From positions 1 to 15,541 of the forward strand of contig USNB01000008.1 in the NCBI GenBank assembly GCA_900555875.1: DNA of 15,541 nucleotides, written 5' to 3'. The notes beneath the pieces are model-generated. The model was not told the DNA's origin and made no database searches. It saw nothing but the letters and a program-made list of their open reading frames with translations. The position numbers and the translations under genes were made by a program. Below, one piece after another: positions 14,893 to 15,541 of this stretch (its first letter is position 1; each line of letters begins with the position of its first letter). The DNA is from an uncultured Eubacteriales bacterium (lineage in GTDB: Bacteria; Bacillota; Clostridia; Christensenellales; Pumilibacteraceae).

Positions 14893-15541
14893 GATTAAAC
14901 GTTCGAAACTTGTAAGTTACGTGATAACCGGCGTCGTGTGCCTGATGGTGTGCGGCGGAGTACTCGGCATATGGGCGGCTTCGCCCGGCGTGTCCAGCGT
15001 GTCCACCGATCCGCGGGCGGTTTATTCGGGATCTTCGGACGACACCGCAGCACTGATGTTCAATGTATATTCGGGAGAGGACTATATCCCCGATATCATG
15101 GATACGCTGGAAGGAGCGGGAGCGTCCGCTACGTTTTTCATAGGCGGCTGCTGGGCGGAGAAGAACGAAGAATTGCTGCGTGAGATCGTCGGACGCGGTT
15201 TTGAGATAGGCAGCCACGGATATCTCCACCGGGATCATTCGGCAATGGATCTTTCGGGTAATCTCGAAGAAATGAAAACGGCGCATCGTATGATAAGCGC
15301 GGTTTCCGGGACGGAACCGAAACTCTTTGCGCCGCCGTCCGGCGCGTATTCGACGGCTACTCTCGACGCTGCGGAGAAGATGGGATATGTTACCGTGCTG
15401 TGGTCCAAGGATACGATAGACTGGCGGGATCACGATGAGGAACTTATCGTCAGCCGCGCCGTCGACGACGCTAAAGGGGGAGATCTTATTCTTATGCATC
15501 CGACGGAAGCGACAGCAAAAGCGCTGCCTTCGATTATAAGC
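14891..15541 (+). CDS. YlxY-like polysaccharide deacetylase family protein (cut at window end)
   Basis: First 217 residues of a NodB-fold protein, running off the window. An N-terminal hydrophobic helix (about 8-30) acts as signal anchor, placing the domain outside the membrane. NodB landmarks are SHGYLH (108-113), with the two His of the metal site, APPSGAYS (147-154), VLWSKDTIDWRD (169-180) and LILMHPT (199-205). The first motif, usually TFDDG, reads LMFNVYSGED (55-64), so the usual catalytic Asp pair is missing, and the Arg of RPPxG is also lost. This is typical of the YlxY/PdaB-like branch after pnp in Bacillus and Clostridia. Some of these have doubtful deacetylase activity. Expected role is in cell wall or sporulation-related envelope processes; that is inference. 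The gene's start lies inside the inverted repeat described separately. Confidence 0.87.
   Translation, partial: MIKRSKLVSYVITGVVCLMVCGGVLGIWAASPGVSSVSTDPRAVYSGSSDDTAALMFNVYSGEDYIPDIMDTLEGAGASATFFIGGCWAEKNEELLREIVGRGFEIGSHGYLHRDHSAMDLSGNLEEMKTAHRMISAVSGTEPKLFAPPSGAYSTATLDAAEKMGYVTVLWSKDTIDWRDHDEELIVSRAVDDAKGGDLILMHPTEATAKALPSIIS

Overview
The window reads as a chromosomal housekeeping segment from an anaerobic Firmicute of the class Clostridia. Every gene is on the + strand. The evidence is the six-cysteine SCIFF peptide and its radical SAM maturase beside a TIGR04086 membrane protein and the Sec accessory genes, a HemZ-type radical SAM protein after the (p)ppGpp synthetase/hydrolase, and the rpsO-pnp-ylxY order that Bacillus and Clostridia share. 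Base composition is moderate, Ile is often ATA, and Shine-Dalgarno sites are of GGAGG type. I cannot name a genus. I see no phage, insertion sequence, tRNA, rRNA or CRISPR array.

Layout. 1-224: end of a probable yajC. 318-716: TIGR04086 membrane protein. 811-981: scfA (SCIFF precursor peptide). 988-2357: scfB (SCIFF maturase), broken by a frameshift. 2470-5420: secD and secF, overlapping by 4 nt, followed by a hairpin terminator. 5495-12012: recJ, rsh (relA/spoT type), a metallo-beta-lactamase-fold hydrolase and hemZ, tightly packed and probably one transcript. 12110-12516: rpsO with its own strong promoter, a structured leader and a strong terminator. 12615-14831: pnp. 14891 to the end: a ylxY-like polysaccharide deacetylase family protein that runs off the window.

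How the genes fit together. The left third concerns the membrane and secretion: YajC, SecD and SecF are partners of SecYEG, and the ribosomally made, modified peptide SCIFF with its maturase sits inside this Sec neighbourhood. The middle joins DNA repair (RecJ) with the stringent response (Rsh) and two accessory enzymes. The right third is ribosome and RNA turnover (S15, PNPase) plus a cell-envelope protein.

The points most worth a second look are: (1) a 35-nt diverged tandem copy of a conserved motif that shifts the frame of scfB, where removing it restores a 444-residue protein; (2) a roughly 36-residue charged insertion inside the S1 domain of PNPase; (3) long acidic tails on SecD and SecF; (4) a 15-bp inverted repeat that covers the ribosome binding site and start codon of the ylxY-like gene; (5) mutually exclusive pairings in the rpsO leader. 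I did not find a complete unknown system. The SCIFF locus is a known but little-understood one, and its odd maturase is the most unusual thing here.
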